Positions 11,431 to 25,493 of a stretch of DNA of 64,000 nt are shown here, piece after piece. Origin of the DNA: Bradysia coprophila (Eukaryota > Arthropoda > Insecta > Diptera > Sciaridae); NCBI RefSeq assembly GCF_014529535.1, contig NW_023503608.1:1426001-1490000 (forward strand), read 5' to 3'. Position 1 is the stretch's first letter, and every line of letters starts with the position of its first letter. Under the pieces are notes generated by a model. It made no database searches, had not been told where the DNA came from, and was given only the letters and a program-made list of their open reading frames with translations. The position numbers and the translations under genes were made by a program.

Positions 11431-12310
11431 GAAAATTAGGCACATAGATATGCTGATTCCATATCAAAGAAGACAATATGAGTTGACCCATTATTCGGAG
11501 ACGTGAGTTGCTCAAACGTTTGTTAGATTTTACCCTTTAAAATATTTCTCCGCAAAAAGGGAACGCGATAGTTAAAATTAAATGTTTGTTATAGTATTTA
11601 GGCAGCTAGACCGGCTACCATCTACTTCACCATTCATACTTCTTTGTGGGTACTGAGTTGAGATACTTTTAAGTAATTTTATGAAGATTACACAAAAATG
11701 AAATTGAATTTTAGGTTTAGGAAATCTAGGGCAAATTTGAGAGACTTTTAGACTATTTTAGGAATTCCTAAGGAAGATCCTATTCAACTTACGTTACTGA
11801 AGAATTTGTGAGGGAATGACCAGGTAAAATGGTAATAAATAACAAAATTCTGTCAAGTTAATGTTCACGGTGAATTTGTGTGAATATCTAGCACAATGGA
11901 AAATTCTTAAACGAACACAATAATATTAAAACGTTTTGCCGTTGCAACTAATAAGAATCGTCTGACTCTTTTTTCAGAATTACATTTTTTTGTAAATATT
12001 ATCGTATTTTACCTTACTTTTTAGATTTTGATATGATTGATCGAAGAAAAAAAAAAATACACAAAAAAATGGAAAAAAATGAAACGCTTTAACTCAATTT
12101 ACTCATATTAGCTAACTTTCTAGTCTAAAGTGAAAATGTATAATCGAATTTCTTCTTCTTTTCCGAAAAAAAAAAAATTATTCAAACTTTGAACTTTAGT
12201 CATTTTTATACGAATTATTATACACAAAATCAAATACAGAAATATTTACGTTCAATTTCTACAAGCTGTACACTATAATGTTATAATAATAGTAATTGGT
12301 GGTTGATTAA

Positions 12311-13292
12311 CCTTTCATTGACGGCCATCTCACGTATTATCGACGACACACTTTAACATTAATTTTTACATCGGGTCATTGAAGAGAGATTTATCAAAAT
12401 CAGTTAAACAGTCATCCTTAACGTTATAACTTTATACAAGTTGTAACGTTATTGTATGGATTTTTTGTATTTCCGTTAAAATTCGTAACGCTACAAGCAC
12501 GTTATGCAAGCCCTCTATGACGTTACAATTTTATTTCTAAAAATCGTTCAGTATGTTGATACAGTAGTTTTTACATAAAGACCTCGTACAACCTCGGTAC
12601 CGTTACGGGAGGTAACTTTCCATTTTTGGTTCTGACGATAACGTTGCATTTTAATTTTATAAGTTTTTGTAACGTCAGTGAACGAAACAATAACGTTATG
12701 CCGTTAAGCGGTTGAACAACTCAATAGCGCAATGTGTAAGTCGAGACTACACATTGAATTATTGACTTGCCAGTTGTGGGTTCGAAACTCAATCGCAACA
12801 CAAATAATTCGCTTCATCAGGCTGTTGTCCACAATAATGGCATCTGCTTGAATCGTTTATTAGATTGCGTCTTGGATTAAGTACCGATAACGTCTCTTTG
12901 TGCTACATGTAAGTAATCGTTGGTTGGAAATGTCAGCAGTGAGCCAAAAACCCGTTGACGGTGTGAGTTGTCTTTTTAAAGCCCAATTTTATTTTTCTTA
13001 TAATTCACTAATTATTTTAACGTTTCTTAAACTTATAGTACATATTGACTTCATCTTTTATTACAATTCCAACAATAATAATGTTGAAGCTTTTAAAAAA
13101 ACAGTGTTAGTGAATCATAAGAAAAATGAAGGTGAAATTAACTGGTTTTGAAAAAATCACTCTTATGGTATTGGTCTGGAAGCGAAATGAATGTTAAAAC
13201 TGATCCGAGTCGAAGATTTTGCGTTTAGAAATGATAAAAGATAAAATGGTGAACAGAGACGATAATTTATTATGTTTGTCGTCTGTGAAAGG
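12311..13292. mobile_element. TTAA-flanked non-autonomous element, about 980 bp (piggyBac-like ends)
   Basis: The sequence TTAACCTTTCATTGACGG at the left faces CGTCTGTGAAAGGTTAA at the right: inverted ends of about 13 bp starting CCTTTCA, each abutting a TTAA. TTAA duplication with CC-starting ends is the pattern of piggyBac-type elements. The interior has no transposase; between 12414 and 12720 it repeats ACGTTA-like motifs many times on both strands. The same CCTTTCACAG end is seen at 5443 and, alone, near 41313. Confidence 0.5.
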
Positions 13293-13995
13293 TTAACATC
13301 GTAACATTTACCGTGAAGTCCATTGATATGCAATGAAGGCCTAATCGTTTTCCGTTAATTTTGATCCCAACTTTTGTGCGAAAAGAGCATTATTTGGCTC
13401 GGTGTATGAAAATATTCTAGGTAATATCAAAATTACCCCACAATTTCGAGTCGAACTGTGACAGTATCGGGATGTTCTAGTTTTGCTTCGTGTAAATTTC
13501 GTTTCACTTAATAATTTTCCTTTGTTGAAGTGTGGAATTATCTTCCGATTTCCACTATGTTTTGTTCAATCTTTATCTTTGTAAAACAATTACGTTCAAT
13601 GCGATGAAAAAATATCATTCCATTCAGTTCCAACGCCATCTATAAGTAGGGGGAAAATCTCCTTGTCTTGTTAATTTTTAAAATAAGGAATTTCCGTCCA
13701 AAAAAACTTTCGATTGTTATAATTCAATTCGTTAAGAAAAGAAAGGAATAACATTGCCACTTTCAATGGTCTGAACGGTATCGTAAAATATTTTCATTAA
13801 AAAAGATGAAAAATATTACCAGAATCCAACGCACCACTGTCGAATATGTTCATTAAATTAAAAACAATGTTAAATGTTAAATTCAAAGGATAATAAGTGA
13901 CCTTAAAAGTGCATTTATGATCGTTGGTGTTATGTACTTGTTTTAATCTCCCAGTATCAACACCGTACAGTACACACACAAAATTTGGATACACT

Positions 13996-14148
13996 TTTTA
14001 CTTTTTAGAAACGGTAAAATCATGATCGTCTGTTACCTTCGGCAATGAAATGTTTTCGTATGTAGTGATATTTTGAACAAAAAAAGTAACAGATCCAATG
14101 TTAAAATGGTGATATGTTTGTCGTTTCTAAAAAGTTAAAGTAAACAGT
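13996..14148. repeat. MITE-like inverted repeat, about 150 bp
   Basis: ACTTTTTAGAAACGG at the left is matched by CGTTTCTAAAAAGTTAAAGT at the right. Inside, GTCTGTTAC and its inverse GTAACAGA form a second, shorter paired segment. No open frame of interest. Confidence 0.45.
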
Positions 14149-14358
14149 GAAAGCGATGAGCACAAAAATTGTGTGTTAAGCGATGATTGTTATCCTGGCC
14201 GATGTTAGTTCATCTTTTGTATTAATATTAATACTCTAAAATCGCCACATGTAAAGAAAGTTTATCGTCTTTACGGCCGGTAAGAATTAAGTAAATAGTC
14301 GCAAAATGGCCCAGGGTTAATTATACATAAAAAAGTGGATTAAATTGTCATTTTACAT

Positions 14359-14530
14359 CTGTGATGGACGGTAGATTTTAGGCAATTTCGAGAGTTGCAG
14401 CCCGAACGAAGTGAGGGCGACAAGCGAAAGTGCCTAAAATCAACCGTCTACAACAGATGCGTGTACAACTTTTCATTCTGAGGGCCTAAATTACGAGAAA
14501 ATTCAGAAATTTGTGCAAAGGCCTGAAAAC
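14359..14530. repeat. Hairpin element with GGACGGTAGATTTTA arms, copy 1
   Basis: Positions 14359-14456 form a hairpin: CTGTGATGGACGGTAGATTTTA (two pieces of arm) against TAAAATCAACCGTCTACAACAG. The core contains CCCGAACGAAGTGAGGGCGA. The next 70 bases are also shared with the second copy near 52977-53130, so the repeat unit is about 170 bp. Confidence 0.6.
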
Positions 14531-17500
14531 GAAATTACCTCAACCCACCTATACCTATTCGTTTATCCCTCTTTCATTTCATCAGCAACGTGATTCTCAA
14601 GATAATCCTATCAGTTTGTTGAAATTTGTCAAACTTTTCATTCTCTATTTACAAGTTAGGGCCGACGCGAAACAATTGCTTAACGCACCAGGTGCTAAAT
14701 TATTTAAATTCAAAGCTTTTACTGTTTGTGTTCATCGAACAAACGAAAAAAAAAAATCGTTCACTCAAAGAGCACTGCTAAATATAAAGTGTTTCCACCT
14801 GACATATTTCGTACATTAATATTCACACACCCTGAAATTTAAAGTGTTGTTTTCATAAACAGAACAACCGAATGCCAGCCGTTTGTTAATTATAATGGGC
14901 CGTAATTTATTTATTTATTTCGGAGACCACGGCCTATCAGAATTAATTGAACAAAATTTGTATTCTTTGAAATTCTTAAATGGAAATTAAATTTTTAACT
15001 TTATTTTGTCATATATATTTTGAAATGATTTATTTAACCATTCGGACACCACTTCCTTGTCACCAACTGTAAGAAAGTGTGAAGAAACAGTTTTTTTTGG
15101 AAGGGTGTCTCGTCTCACATATATATTTGTTATTCAAGCATATTATTATTCTCATTATTATGAAATTTAAAAATAAAAAAGTTAAAAAAAGGATGGCACT
15201 GAGTCTTATTTCTAATTCTGAATTAATTTTAGATGGTATCGAGCAATACGTAAATATCTACAGTCAATTGATTATAAGACATTCCATATTTTTAACGTTA
15301 CGCTTCGGCAACGGACCATTAGAGCTAGAACCATATGAGTATGTGTTGTGGTGTGCTTGTGGACAGGCTGAGCTTGCTCTAAAATATGTAAAAACGGATT
15401 TTTCTTAAATTTTCGCACAAAAAAATTATTTTTCCAACTTTAAGCCCGCCCTGAAAATCCTGCCCATGGACCAGAGCGCTTGAAAATCTTGATTCAAATA
15501 CAATAACCGATTTGTGAATAAATTAAACAATTTTTGGCATGTACTCTAAAAGGCCACTCAGATAAAATGACCTGTGAAGGCTTAATAAATATTCGAATTA
15601 ATGGGACAAATTAATTTTTAAAAAAAACCCAATCATCACTCCAACTCTGGGTATTCAATCACAGTTTTAGAAATCCATTGCCGAAAGTTCGCAGCTGCTA
15701 ATACACTCAATTTGTTTGCACTCAAATAAATATTTAGTAGAGGGCCGTATGATAGGTATCTTCAAAAAAGACATCCCGTTTTAGGGATGAAAGGACCTTC
15801 CATAATAATTCAATATTATTAGGTATAGAAAAACATGGCAAGGAAATATTCTGGAAAAAGCTGGACCACTTTTTTGAATACTACCACAAAGGAAAGCTGC
15901 ATTTGGAAGAGTGGGTTCGGGGATATGGTCGGAAAAGTGGGTTGTTTAAAGGTCCGTTTAATACAAAGCAGTTTCATACATAGATAATGAAAGCTAATGA
16001 CAACTCCATTCAAGAACTTTTGCCATTTTGTCTAATTTTGTCTAAGTAAGGGTCCATAGCCGCTATACTGATCTGGTGTCAAGGGTTTCTCAGTCATTCC
16101 ATTAATCTATATCAGTATGTCTATAAATAGGAGTAGTTTGACCATTTTCATCGTATCTCTGTTTTTTCCTTGATTCAATCCAATACATTAAAATGGGTTT
16201 AGATTATCGCAATAATCCAAAATTTAGTTCTAGTCCTTCAAATGTTATTAGCATTGCTAAATAAAGTGATCGATGGATTGTACGAGACTTTCAACGTTTT
16301 GCTTTAATATGAGTCAATCAAAAGAAGAATTAAAACGGACAGATTAACAGATATTTCAATTTATGAACAACTAACTATTACGTTCACTATCAGCAGTAAT
16401 ATCACAGGACTCACAGTTTACACTCTGTATCTTTGACATGCTTCTTTTCGCATAACACCGACCAATTTGGAAGTTTGGAATTTTTTATAAGATTCTGGTA
16501 TCGACCAGTTTGTTTTATGGAATTTTAATTGCTAAAATTCCAGAAAATTCTGAGAAGTCTAGAATCTGAACTCTGACACAACGGTATCACTTTTCTTTAG
16601 TTGTACTAAATTTATGCTGTGGACACGTACTATTAAAAGTCTGGCTAGAACATATATAGAAATTCATAAACAAAACGACAAGCTGCAAAAAGTTTACCAC
16701 TTCACGGTCAGTATTGAAAACTAATGTTTTGCTTGCCAACTTCCTGCATTAGAAAATCACGTTCTGTGTGCTTTACTGACTTAAATATTGACAATAAAAC
16801 GCGTAACGTTAAAATGTTCTGTTTTTTTGTTGCTGTTTTTAAAATAACATGCAAACAAACTGCTTGAATGCACTAAAACCATAAACCCTTAATAAGGAAC
16901 CAATTTCTTCAGAGAATTTATTTCAGAAAAGACGAAAGAATATACAAAGAAAACTCACACTCGTTCAAGTGGGTAAAATGTTCAATGGCAAAACAAAACA
17001 AAACACATGTTGAAAAACTGAATGAAATTTGAGACTTTTTCGAGGAGAAAAAAACGATATTCTATAATAAAATACATCATCAATAATGAGACAATTTTTA
17101 TGGCTCATGGTGTCGTTTGTGACGTTTTTACGTTCAAGAAAGAAAGAAAAAAACGCTTGGTAAACTCCCTTTCCTTCGAGTAAATGTTGAAGGAGGAAAT
17201 GAATTACATGTGCGGTTATCGGTATATGCTTGGTGCAGTGAAATCGGATACGAGATTAAACTGTCGTTTAGAGAACCTACTTAATTGTAAAAATATGAAA
17301 ACTTATACGGTTTATTGAGATCAAGGAAAAATGTCCACCTCCAAGAAGTCTCAGTACGTTAAGAAGGATGGCATTACTTCCTTATTAAAATTTCTTATAT
17401 TGAGTTTTGGTTGAGTTAAATACATAAGTGGCATGAATATTAATATAAGAGACATTCATTGCAACAGCTCGTTTTTTATTTATCAAAAAGATAGTTACAT

Positions 17501-19221
17501 TGCAAGATGTTCACCTCATTACATTACACCAAAGAATTTATTTTGATTTTACATATTGTTGCTTGTCTTTTTAATAGAGAAACCTATAAACTAGACGATC
17601 CGACCATCATTACTCAGATTCCTACTTCAACCTTATAACTATATGACTCGTCGATCAGTTGTTAATTCGTTCCTTTAGATTAATGTTGTTAAACAAGCAA
17701 GTGGGTGTACAACAGTATACAACACATGCACCTACTAATTTTACCGTAGAAATAAATCACACAACAAGACGGAAGAAGAGACTGTCTACAGTCTACACCT
17801 TACCTTCAGTTCAATATTCAATACATTTTTTGTTCATAGCACAAAATTTGGTGTTTTACTTGCACTTAAAGAAAATCAATTTCTCGAAGACATCTGGTAA
17901 CTTATACGGACACTCGAAAACGAATGTATTTGTCTTTCGTTATTGATGGTCGCTCGAAAAGTAGTGAACATTTGTAATTAGAAATTCTGTCGTTTCACAC
18001 TCGAAGCGGATGTTTTCGTGCCATATCAGATCCATCGTTCGAAAATTTAATGTCCTTTTCCAGGAATATGGAAAAAAATGTTTAATATTCAACAAAGGAA
18101 TATGAACATGAGTGTTTCCGGCCCTTTTCAATTAAAACTGTCATTTACATTCCGTGAGCGCATTTATGAGTTTCTCAGACACCTCAGTGTCACTTTAAAG
18201 TCTTAATAAACTTCTCACCATTTCACATCATATAAAGTTTTCATTGTGAAACTTTCGAAATATAAAATTTATTCTCAAACCCATATTCTCCTGTGAAAGG
18301 AAAACTATTATAACGATCGTCTCTATGTACTGCCATGGTTTGTTGCGAATAAAAAAATCATCTAAAGTTATACTTATATCAGGTACAATGAATGAATGCA
18401 GTTTTTCTTTTCATGCAATTTTTTTCTAAATTCAAAATGGAAAAAGTATTAAGAAACCTTCTTATCCCAGAATCCATTATTCATGGACATACACAACGCA
18501 ATATCCACATACATTCAGTCGTCTTTTTATTGCATAATAGACATCCTTTCTGGTGAATAGAATTTTTTATGTCCAAGTTCTCTATAAACGTTTATGTGTA
18601 TATCATCAACCATATAGAATGGAGTAACGAATATAATCCAAAAAGATTTTTTTCCCTTCTTTCCTTCTTTTTGATACACGTAATATGTGTGTATGTGGGT
18701 GCAGATTTATGATCGTTTTGTAAGATTATTATAGTTTTACAAAGTAGTTTTAATATTTTTTCTTTGATTAGTTTCACCCTTTATATGAAATAAAATGCTG
18801 CCACATACATACTTCTTAGATGCTTTGGCGGTTCAGATATTTTACGAAAACGATTTTATAGCTACAAAAAAAATATAACATTTTTCAGAAGCACTGATAC
18901 ATAAAACGTTCATACATTCGAGTTTTGTTGATGCGAAGAAGAAAAAAAACTACAGAATTGAATTAAGAAGAGGTATCCTCGAAGGCATTCAAAAAGAAAC
19001 TACACCTGCGTTAACAAAAAAATATGAAATTCAAAATTATATCTTAGCTTCTGGCCATTGATTGCGTTTTTTAAGACTTTTCTAAAGATACTTTTCTAAC
19101 GAGTTCAACTGCTTACTATTCTGCATCTGCAGATTTCAGTATAATTCTTAAATCGTTAATCGAAAACGGGATACAAACAAAACAGCCATGTCGAAAATTC
19201 CATCCTTACAGAAACGACTAA

Positions 19222-19325
19222 ATCATCTGCTATCAATAACGATGACTAAAATAAGTAATGAGTTGTGGCAAGTTTTCTCTTATATAACGAAATATATGAT
19301 AAAAATATTGAAGTAATAGATTTTG
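19222..19325 (+). repeat. Dispersed repeat family copy (TCATCTGCTATC)
   Basis: ATCATCTGCTATCAATAACG is followed about 80 bases later by ATGATAAAAATATTGAAGTA and ATAGATTT. The same pair, in inverse orientation, is found at 63192-63296, including a long exact stretch around TGATAAAAATATTGAAGTAA. Confidence 0.5.
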
Positions 19326-20001
19326 TTTCAAACACTAGGAGATCTGTTACACAAATGATGGAACAGATTTTCTTGCCCTAAGATTGCTCTTAGGTTTTCA
19401 AAGATGTTCAAAGTCTATTTGATTTATCAAAATGTGTGGATATGATTTTGACTATGTGATTGTTACACTTCTTGTCAATCATTAACTTTTTTTTTAAATA
19501 AATATGCACGTTTAAATGTATTCAAGTTAGCTTGTAAAGATGTGTATTTTCGTACGTTTTATTGGACTTGCTCGACTAACACGATATTTGATCAAAATGA
19601 TAAATAAAACAGATTTATGGCAAAACCAATACACTTGCAAAATTATTGCAAGAAGTTTTTGATGACATTGCCCTTCGTCTTTGTATAATTTTTTTTAAGT
19701 AGTAAGAAATTTCACTTTGAAGTCAACAGCTGATCCAACAAAACATATTTTTTTAAATTAATGGTTCTGTAGGAAGTACCAACTTTGTTAGTCGTATGAT
19801 ATCCAAAACAACAGTTGATTATAATGTAAGTACGGACGATCTTAGTGAAATGAATAGGGAAATGATGCTTTGAAACTAAATCTCAAACGTAATAGATGTT
19901 TATACAATACAATTCTATTACGTTTCTAGTACATTCGTCTTCAATTTGCGACCTTTTTTTATGAACTGACTTCACTGCTATGACATTTCATACATATTTA
20001 A

Positions 20002-20493
20002 TGTGTAGGCATCCTGTACGTTGTATTTACATTGTCTGCGATGAGAATGTAAATGCAATTTACATGTTAGACTTTTCGATGATTTACATGCTATGCGCGA
20101 TCACTTACATGCACTGGTCGGAAATGTTGCGATGATTTTGTTTATGTTTGCACTTCACACAAAACACGATATAAATTAGAATTTACACAGGCACAACTAT
20201 TTTTTGGTGCACTTGCCACCGATACTATTAAAAAAACACTAAAATCACCACTGAATTTACAATTTTAAACAACAAAATCAAAAATTTTTCACTGAAACTG
20301 AGAATGACAACAACGAAGAATTCAAATAAATATCGCCGAAATGGCGTGCACAACCGATGCCTACTAAATGAAAATTAAATTTTAGTGCAAAATGGTTAGA
20401 AGTGGAAAGGTTCCGAAATGCTATTTTTATGCAAAATTGTTTCGTAGTTTTCATCTTAGACAATGTAAATACAACGCACAGGATGCCTACACA
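20002..20493 (-). mobile_element. TTAA-flanked 492 bp MITE, copy A
   Basis: Inverted ends of about 40 bp (TGTGTAGGCATCCTGTACG at the left; its inverse at 20475-20493) lie between two TTAA tetranucleotides (19998-20001 and 20494-20497). This TTAA pattern is typical of piggyBac-like MITEs, although the ends do not start CCC. A copy of exactly the same length lies inverted at 62480-62971. Inside are four spaced TTACATG motifs. A 61-codon open frame occurs in both copies, but it begins at TTG and nearly all differences are amino-acid changing, so it is not treated as a gene. Confidence 0.65.
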
Positions 20494-20634
20494 TTAAAGA
20501 ACAGTACAGAAGAGCCTATGTGAATGAGTAATACATGTGTACGAAATTAGGCGGCTCGCCTTCGGCTCTCCCGCCGCAAACATCGCACACATGTATTACT
20601 CATTTACATAGGCTCTGCTGTAATCTACTATTAA
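20494..20634. repeat. Hairpin attached to MITE copy A
   Basis: ACAGAAGAGCCTATGTGAAT and GAGTAATACATGTGT pair with ACACATGTATTACTC and ATTTACATAGGCTCTGCTGT. The GC-rich centre contains GGCGGCTCGCCTTCGGCTC. The same hairpin, inverted and equally placed, precedes MITE copy B at 62341-62479, so hairpin and MITE travel as one unit of about 635 bp. Confidence 0.65.
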
Positions 20635-21160
20635 TAAGACGCGTAGCGTGAGACCTGACTAGATATAATGACTTTTACCACCATTATGATTGCAGTAGAA
20701 TGGACACAGAATATCAATTTACGAAAAACTGATTCCATACCACTCGGAAAATGATACCCTCTGTAGACTTCTATATGGATTATGCAGTGCATAACCCGTC
20801 ACTGTAATCACATTCTTCAAAACATATTTAACTAATTGACTCGTTAGGCATATTTTCGCACTCTACACATCATAAAAACGAAAGGCGCAAGAATGCTGGC
20901 TGAGTCAGGCATATATTTTTCACGCCGCAACGATAAGCATACTAAAATTGCTCCAATTACGGTCCGGTTTTAGATAACCATACGAAACATTTCAAGTAAC
21001 AAAAAATTACATAAAACACGTGTGGCTCGGATTCTTTAAATTTCTTCGAAAAAAACGCCTATAATTGAACGGCCCAAGCAAAAAAGAAAAAAAAACCTTT
21101 TTCGTTCCCATCTCAAATGAAGTGTGAATATTTAAAGGATCACGTAAAAGTCATGTACTA

Positions 21161-22217
21161 ATGTGGTTGCTCACATATTTTTTTGTGAATTTTATTTTTA
21201 TGACCGTATTGGGTTTATTGTTCAATATAAATACTTCCAATACAACCGAAAACGAAATGTGTAAACCGTCCGTGGCTTATGGAAAATATTCAGAATGTTT
21301 AGCCATCGGAAATTCGGACAATGCATGCTCCATGGTAGTTATTTACATATTTTGAACAATTATTTATTATGCATAGCCACGTTTTTGACTATACAACCTG
21401 GAAAAAATTTAATTTAAAAAAAAATGAAAAAGAAATCTTCACCGTGATGAATACCAAAATGAAAAAAGAAAATGTAAATGAATACAAAATGCAATAAAAC
21501 AAACACCCTGATGAATAAATATGTGCTCATTATAACAATAGTGTTCTTATGCTTAAACCTACCTTTTCAGAAAGAAAAAAAATTTGTTCATCTTATGTTT
21601 TGTATTGATATGCCTATTGTGTAACGTCGAACTGTATAGACATTATAGTACTTGTAGTTATCGAGGAGTTTTACACGGGTAATCAAAAACTGAAACGACG
21701 GACAGAGAGAGAAGACGAAGAAAACAAAGAAAAAAAAAATTCTTAATAATTCAGTCTCGATTTGAATTACACATGAGGTAGGATATGACTGTATGAATGA
21801 ATAAACGATTCTCGAGATTGTATACAATTGAAAATTGGTTACATGCATAAGTAGTTACTCATCAAATTTAAGTGTTTGGTTATATGGTGAGGTAAGTAAC
21901 AACACCGTAGGAGTTTCTCTATGATATGATCTTCGTTGAAGAGATGTATCGAATGCGACGTTTTTTCATAAACAAATATACTTACCAAATTACCATATAC
22001 ACTTTTTGAATTGCTACAGACATAGTCTAAGTCGTATATGTAATATTGAAAGTGGTTCAGGAAAGAATGTTACAGAATACAGGTAAATTTTCATTCATAT
22101 CCGGTTGATGTATGATGTTACATGGATGAGGATTATTTTAATTTTGCTAAGGCCATTTTTTTTTTGTTGTAGCCAAAAAGATGTACTTATCGTAATCCTG
22201 ACATATATTTCCGTTAA
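21161..22217 (+). CDS. Candidate two-exon small secreted cysteine-containing peptide
   Basis: Not a recognised family. Exon 1 (21161-21334) encodes a strongly hydrophobic leader (MWLLTYFFVNFIFMTVLGLL) and a polar segment with two N-glycosylation sequons and three cysteines (MCKPS, SECLA, NACSM). It then meets a possible donor ATG|GTAGTT. The acceptor at 22172 is very good (nine T residues before GTTGTAG). Exon 2 (22173-22217) is read in phase as PKRCTYRNPDIYFR and a stop, adding a fourth cysteine. The product would be 72 residues, about 50 after signal cleavage. Without splicing the frame ends after six more codons. The four-cysteine pattern (spacings 10, 9 and 5) fits two disulfides. The donor is weak and no homologue is known to me, so this may be a chance frame. 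Confidence 0.3.
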
Positions 22218-23260
22218 ATATTTTGATCCTGTGATTCATAACATACGAAGAAAACAAAATCTGAAATACCTTGAGTGTGATGAATTGTATTCAAAGACTC
22301 AAAACTTTGATCATAAGTCACGCTCACGCACATTATATATAATGTTTAACAGATGGAACAAATCAGAGAATAACGTGGTGGCAATCGCTTTGAAATTAAT
22401 TTTCAAATGTGAAGCGTAAACTGCCATTTTTTACAGGATACGATATGAAAATCTTGTCTTTGGATTACTCTTAGTTTGAAATACAAAAAAATCTAATTTC
22501 CCATCAGCAGGACATCCTTTGTCTGACTTTAAATTTGGTAATTACTTACACTGTTTTATGGTAGAAACTCTTTCACAGTGACTAGCAATGGCAACATTCA
22601 ATTAACAACAGCGCCAACAGCAATGAATTTTGACTATTTAAATCTTATATGGTAAATCGTAAATTAGTGGAGTAATGGATTTTTTGTCAATGATCTGTTT
22701 GAAGAGGAATAAAAGATCCGATATTAGTGATTGGTTTACGTATGTGAAATCTTTGTTTTAGAGTAGATGTCGACTAGACGTTCAACTATAGGTAAATACC
22801 TACGATGAAAAATAGCTGCAACTCATTTGATTTCGTTGATAATTGGCTAGACCTAACTCGCATCAAGTTAATTTTTCGTTATTGTATATCGTCTGAAGTA
22901 ACTGGACCTCTAATAGATGTTTCACCTTACACTTTGAATCTATTACTTTTTTCGTTTAGAGTAGCATTTATGTTAAATGCAGAAAAATCTTTTGCAGTTG
23001 TCGGCAACAGATGATAGTATGATAGTAACTGTTTTTCAATTAGCTGATTCGCACACTGTAGCTGTGCACCTCGTTTCGCCAACAGTTTATTATGAAACAA
23101 CCGGCCGCTATTATGTCCGTCAACCCCAACAGTAATGGCTCCGTTACATTTACGTTACATCTACGTATATTTAAAAAGGTTCCACTTTTAGGATAAATTC
23201 CAACAACAAAAAAACGGGTAATCATACCATGCAGTCATTTTAAACATTGAGTTGACCTCT

Positions 23261-23325
23261 GGGAGAAAATAGAAAATTCCAGCTCAAGCGAACGTCACTC
23301 TTGTTGGAAGTTTCTATTTTCTCCC
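23261..23325. repeat. Hairpin with GGGAGAAAATAGAAA arms
   Basis: GGGAGAAAATAGAAA plus TTCCA on the left pairs with TGGAA plus TTTCTATTTTCTCCC on the right; the loop contains CTCAAGCGAACG. It looks like a small foldback element. Confidence 0.5.
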
Positions 23326-24502
23326 CTCGATAAACAAAATACTGTAACACCCATGCTGTTTCTCTTGTAACTTTCAACAAATTTTGCTACTAACCATTTT
23401 GCTACTAGAGTCACCACAATTTGTTTCAGTACTTCATTCTTTGCGCTGTTTCTAGGTGATATAACTTTATTCTGGTAAAATATCCATGAAATGTCGTAGC
23501 TGTGAAGTTGGAAAAAGTCTTGAATGAATTGTGGATATTTCATTAAAAAATTCATCATTGCCAAGTCCTATAGCCCCCTTTTGCAGGCAGAATACCATAT
23601 ATTATTGACAACGTTGACAATCATAGATGGTAAGTTCAAGCTAACATCGTATTAAATAGCCAAATTTACGTTAAAGCCGAGGGGGACTGCACTGAATTTG
23701 CTACTCTTTTTCCTCGTGCAACTCTTTTTTTCGGCGTATAACTCTGTCGCAACTCTTTTTGCAATTCTTTTTCACTAAATATAATATAATTACTTGAATT
23801 CAATAAAGATAGAAATGAATGGTTGTCTATGTCTATAAATTGAATATTTAAAAAATGTTTTTTATTAAGTTACTAGACAAAAAAGATTAATGTTGGGAAG
23901 CATGCGGTCTACACCGAAGTGGAAGTCAATGCTAAATATTTGTATTACTTCCCGAGCCTCATTCTAAAGTGTCTAAAGTGTCTTTTTGAGAAATAGGCTA
24001 TTTTGTTAGGTAGTTAAAAGGTGGTAACAGTAGTTTGGCTTGTCTCTAATTCTCGATTTCTCCACCAACACGAAATGGTATGTAGCGACTCTTTACATTT
24101 CTACTATTCAGGTTATAATGTAGGTGAAACGGTTCTAATCATTTTTTGTTGTATTGCAACAAATTTTATTATTTTTTTTCAATAAAAAGCCAAAATTATC
24201 TGAGAAAAATGGAAGGGAGGACATCGTGAACATCTCAGTGTCGAAATTTTAAATTTGTTGTCAGTTGGTGTTGATAACGTTCGTTATCGAAATTTAATCA
24301 ACTTCTAAGTGATGTGTTGCAACATAATACTTAAATGTTGAATCTAGTGGCAACCAGCAATACAAACCATTACAACTTTTCATAATTTTATAAAATCTCT
24401 TGTCACTGTATTCTTGCATCAATTGCACGGATCTAAATATTTATGTCGCTTTTATTTCGGATTAGTAAAACTGTCGAATATACCAATGAAAATACAAACC
24501 AG

Positions 24503-24648
24503 GTACGGTCTGTCCATACAAACCGAAGGTAATAACGATTTCATATAAAAAAATACTCTCGTTTCAATGATTTTCATTGAAAGACGAGTTTGTTCATATG
24601 AAATCGCTATTTCCTCCGCTCCATACAAATTTTGACGTTAGACCATAC
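24503..24648. repeat. Palindromic MITE, about 145 bp
   Basis: Outer segments GGTCTGTCCATACAAA (left) and TTTGTATGG/GGTCTAACG inverted (right) surround near-perfect inner arms: AACGATTTCATAT against ATATGAAATCG, and CTCGTTTCAATGA against TCATTGAAAGACGAG. Nearly the whole element folds on itself. Confidence 0.5.
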
Positions 24649-25493
24649 GTACAGAGTATACTTTCGTTGGAATATACAATCTACTAAATTTATAGAACGA
24701 AGAATTTTTTATAGAACTCTTTATTTTTGTCCACAAAGAAAACATATGTGGGTGGGATACCTGGGATACTGTCTTCCTGAGACTGAACTGCTCTCTTACC
24801 TTTTCACTGACAAGACAACTCACCCCGTTAACATTGGTATGTTCTAAAATTCGACTACATTTATGCAAACGAGCTGACGTCCGAACATTTTGTTTTAAAT
24901 CGAAAAATCCAATTTTAAAATTATAAAAAGTTTTTTATTCAGTTTTTATAAATGCCATAAATAAATGTCTATTTAGATGGTGTTATTACTTGCTTGATCT
25001 GCTTAGGCCTAAACTAAAATTAAAATTAAACTAAAACTTTGTTCAATGCTTTATATACTGACCCAAATCAAATTTTATTTACACATTTTCTTTTAACATA
25101 ATTTTTGTTTTTCTCTTAAAATTCGCTAAATTCACTCATAAACAGTACACGTACACTTTTGCCTTAACATATTTACATGAGATCAAGCTGCATTTCTTCT
25201 GATATAGAATTACTTTTACATTCGCAATATTCACACTTACTAATTGATCGGTTCGCTTTAACATCAACATAAAGTAATCGGTCAAAATATTCGTTAAACT
25301 TTAAAACATTTAGAACAAACAAATTAAAATGACAAAATTTAAACGCTGAATAACATTCTAGGTCATGGACTCCATGGACTGGACATGAACAATCATGCAC
25401 ATTTTAAGTAAATTTGTACGATCTTTTAAAAATTAAAATAATTAGAATAATTAGATTTCGAACTGGTAATATATGGGTCACTTACATGCTCAT

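Noticed and set aside
20278-20463. 61-codon open frame conserved in both MITE copies (also 62510-62695)
   Set aside because: It starts at TTG, not ATG. Of about ten base differences between the copies only one is silent, so there is no sign of protein-level constraint. The frame survives because the copies are young.
22105-22419. 104-codon plus-strand ORF
   Set aside because: Its N-terminal part covers the poly-T acceptor tract; the in-phase reading as the second exon of the peptide candidate is more sensible. The rest lacks features.
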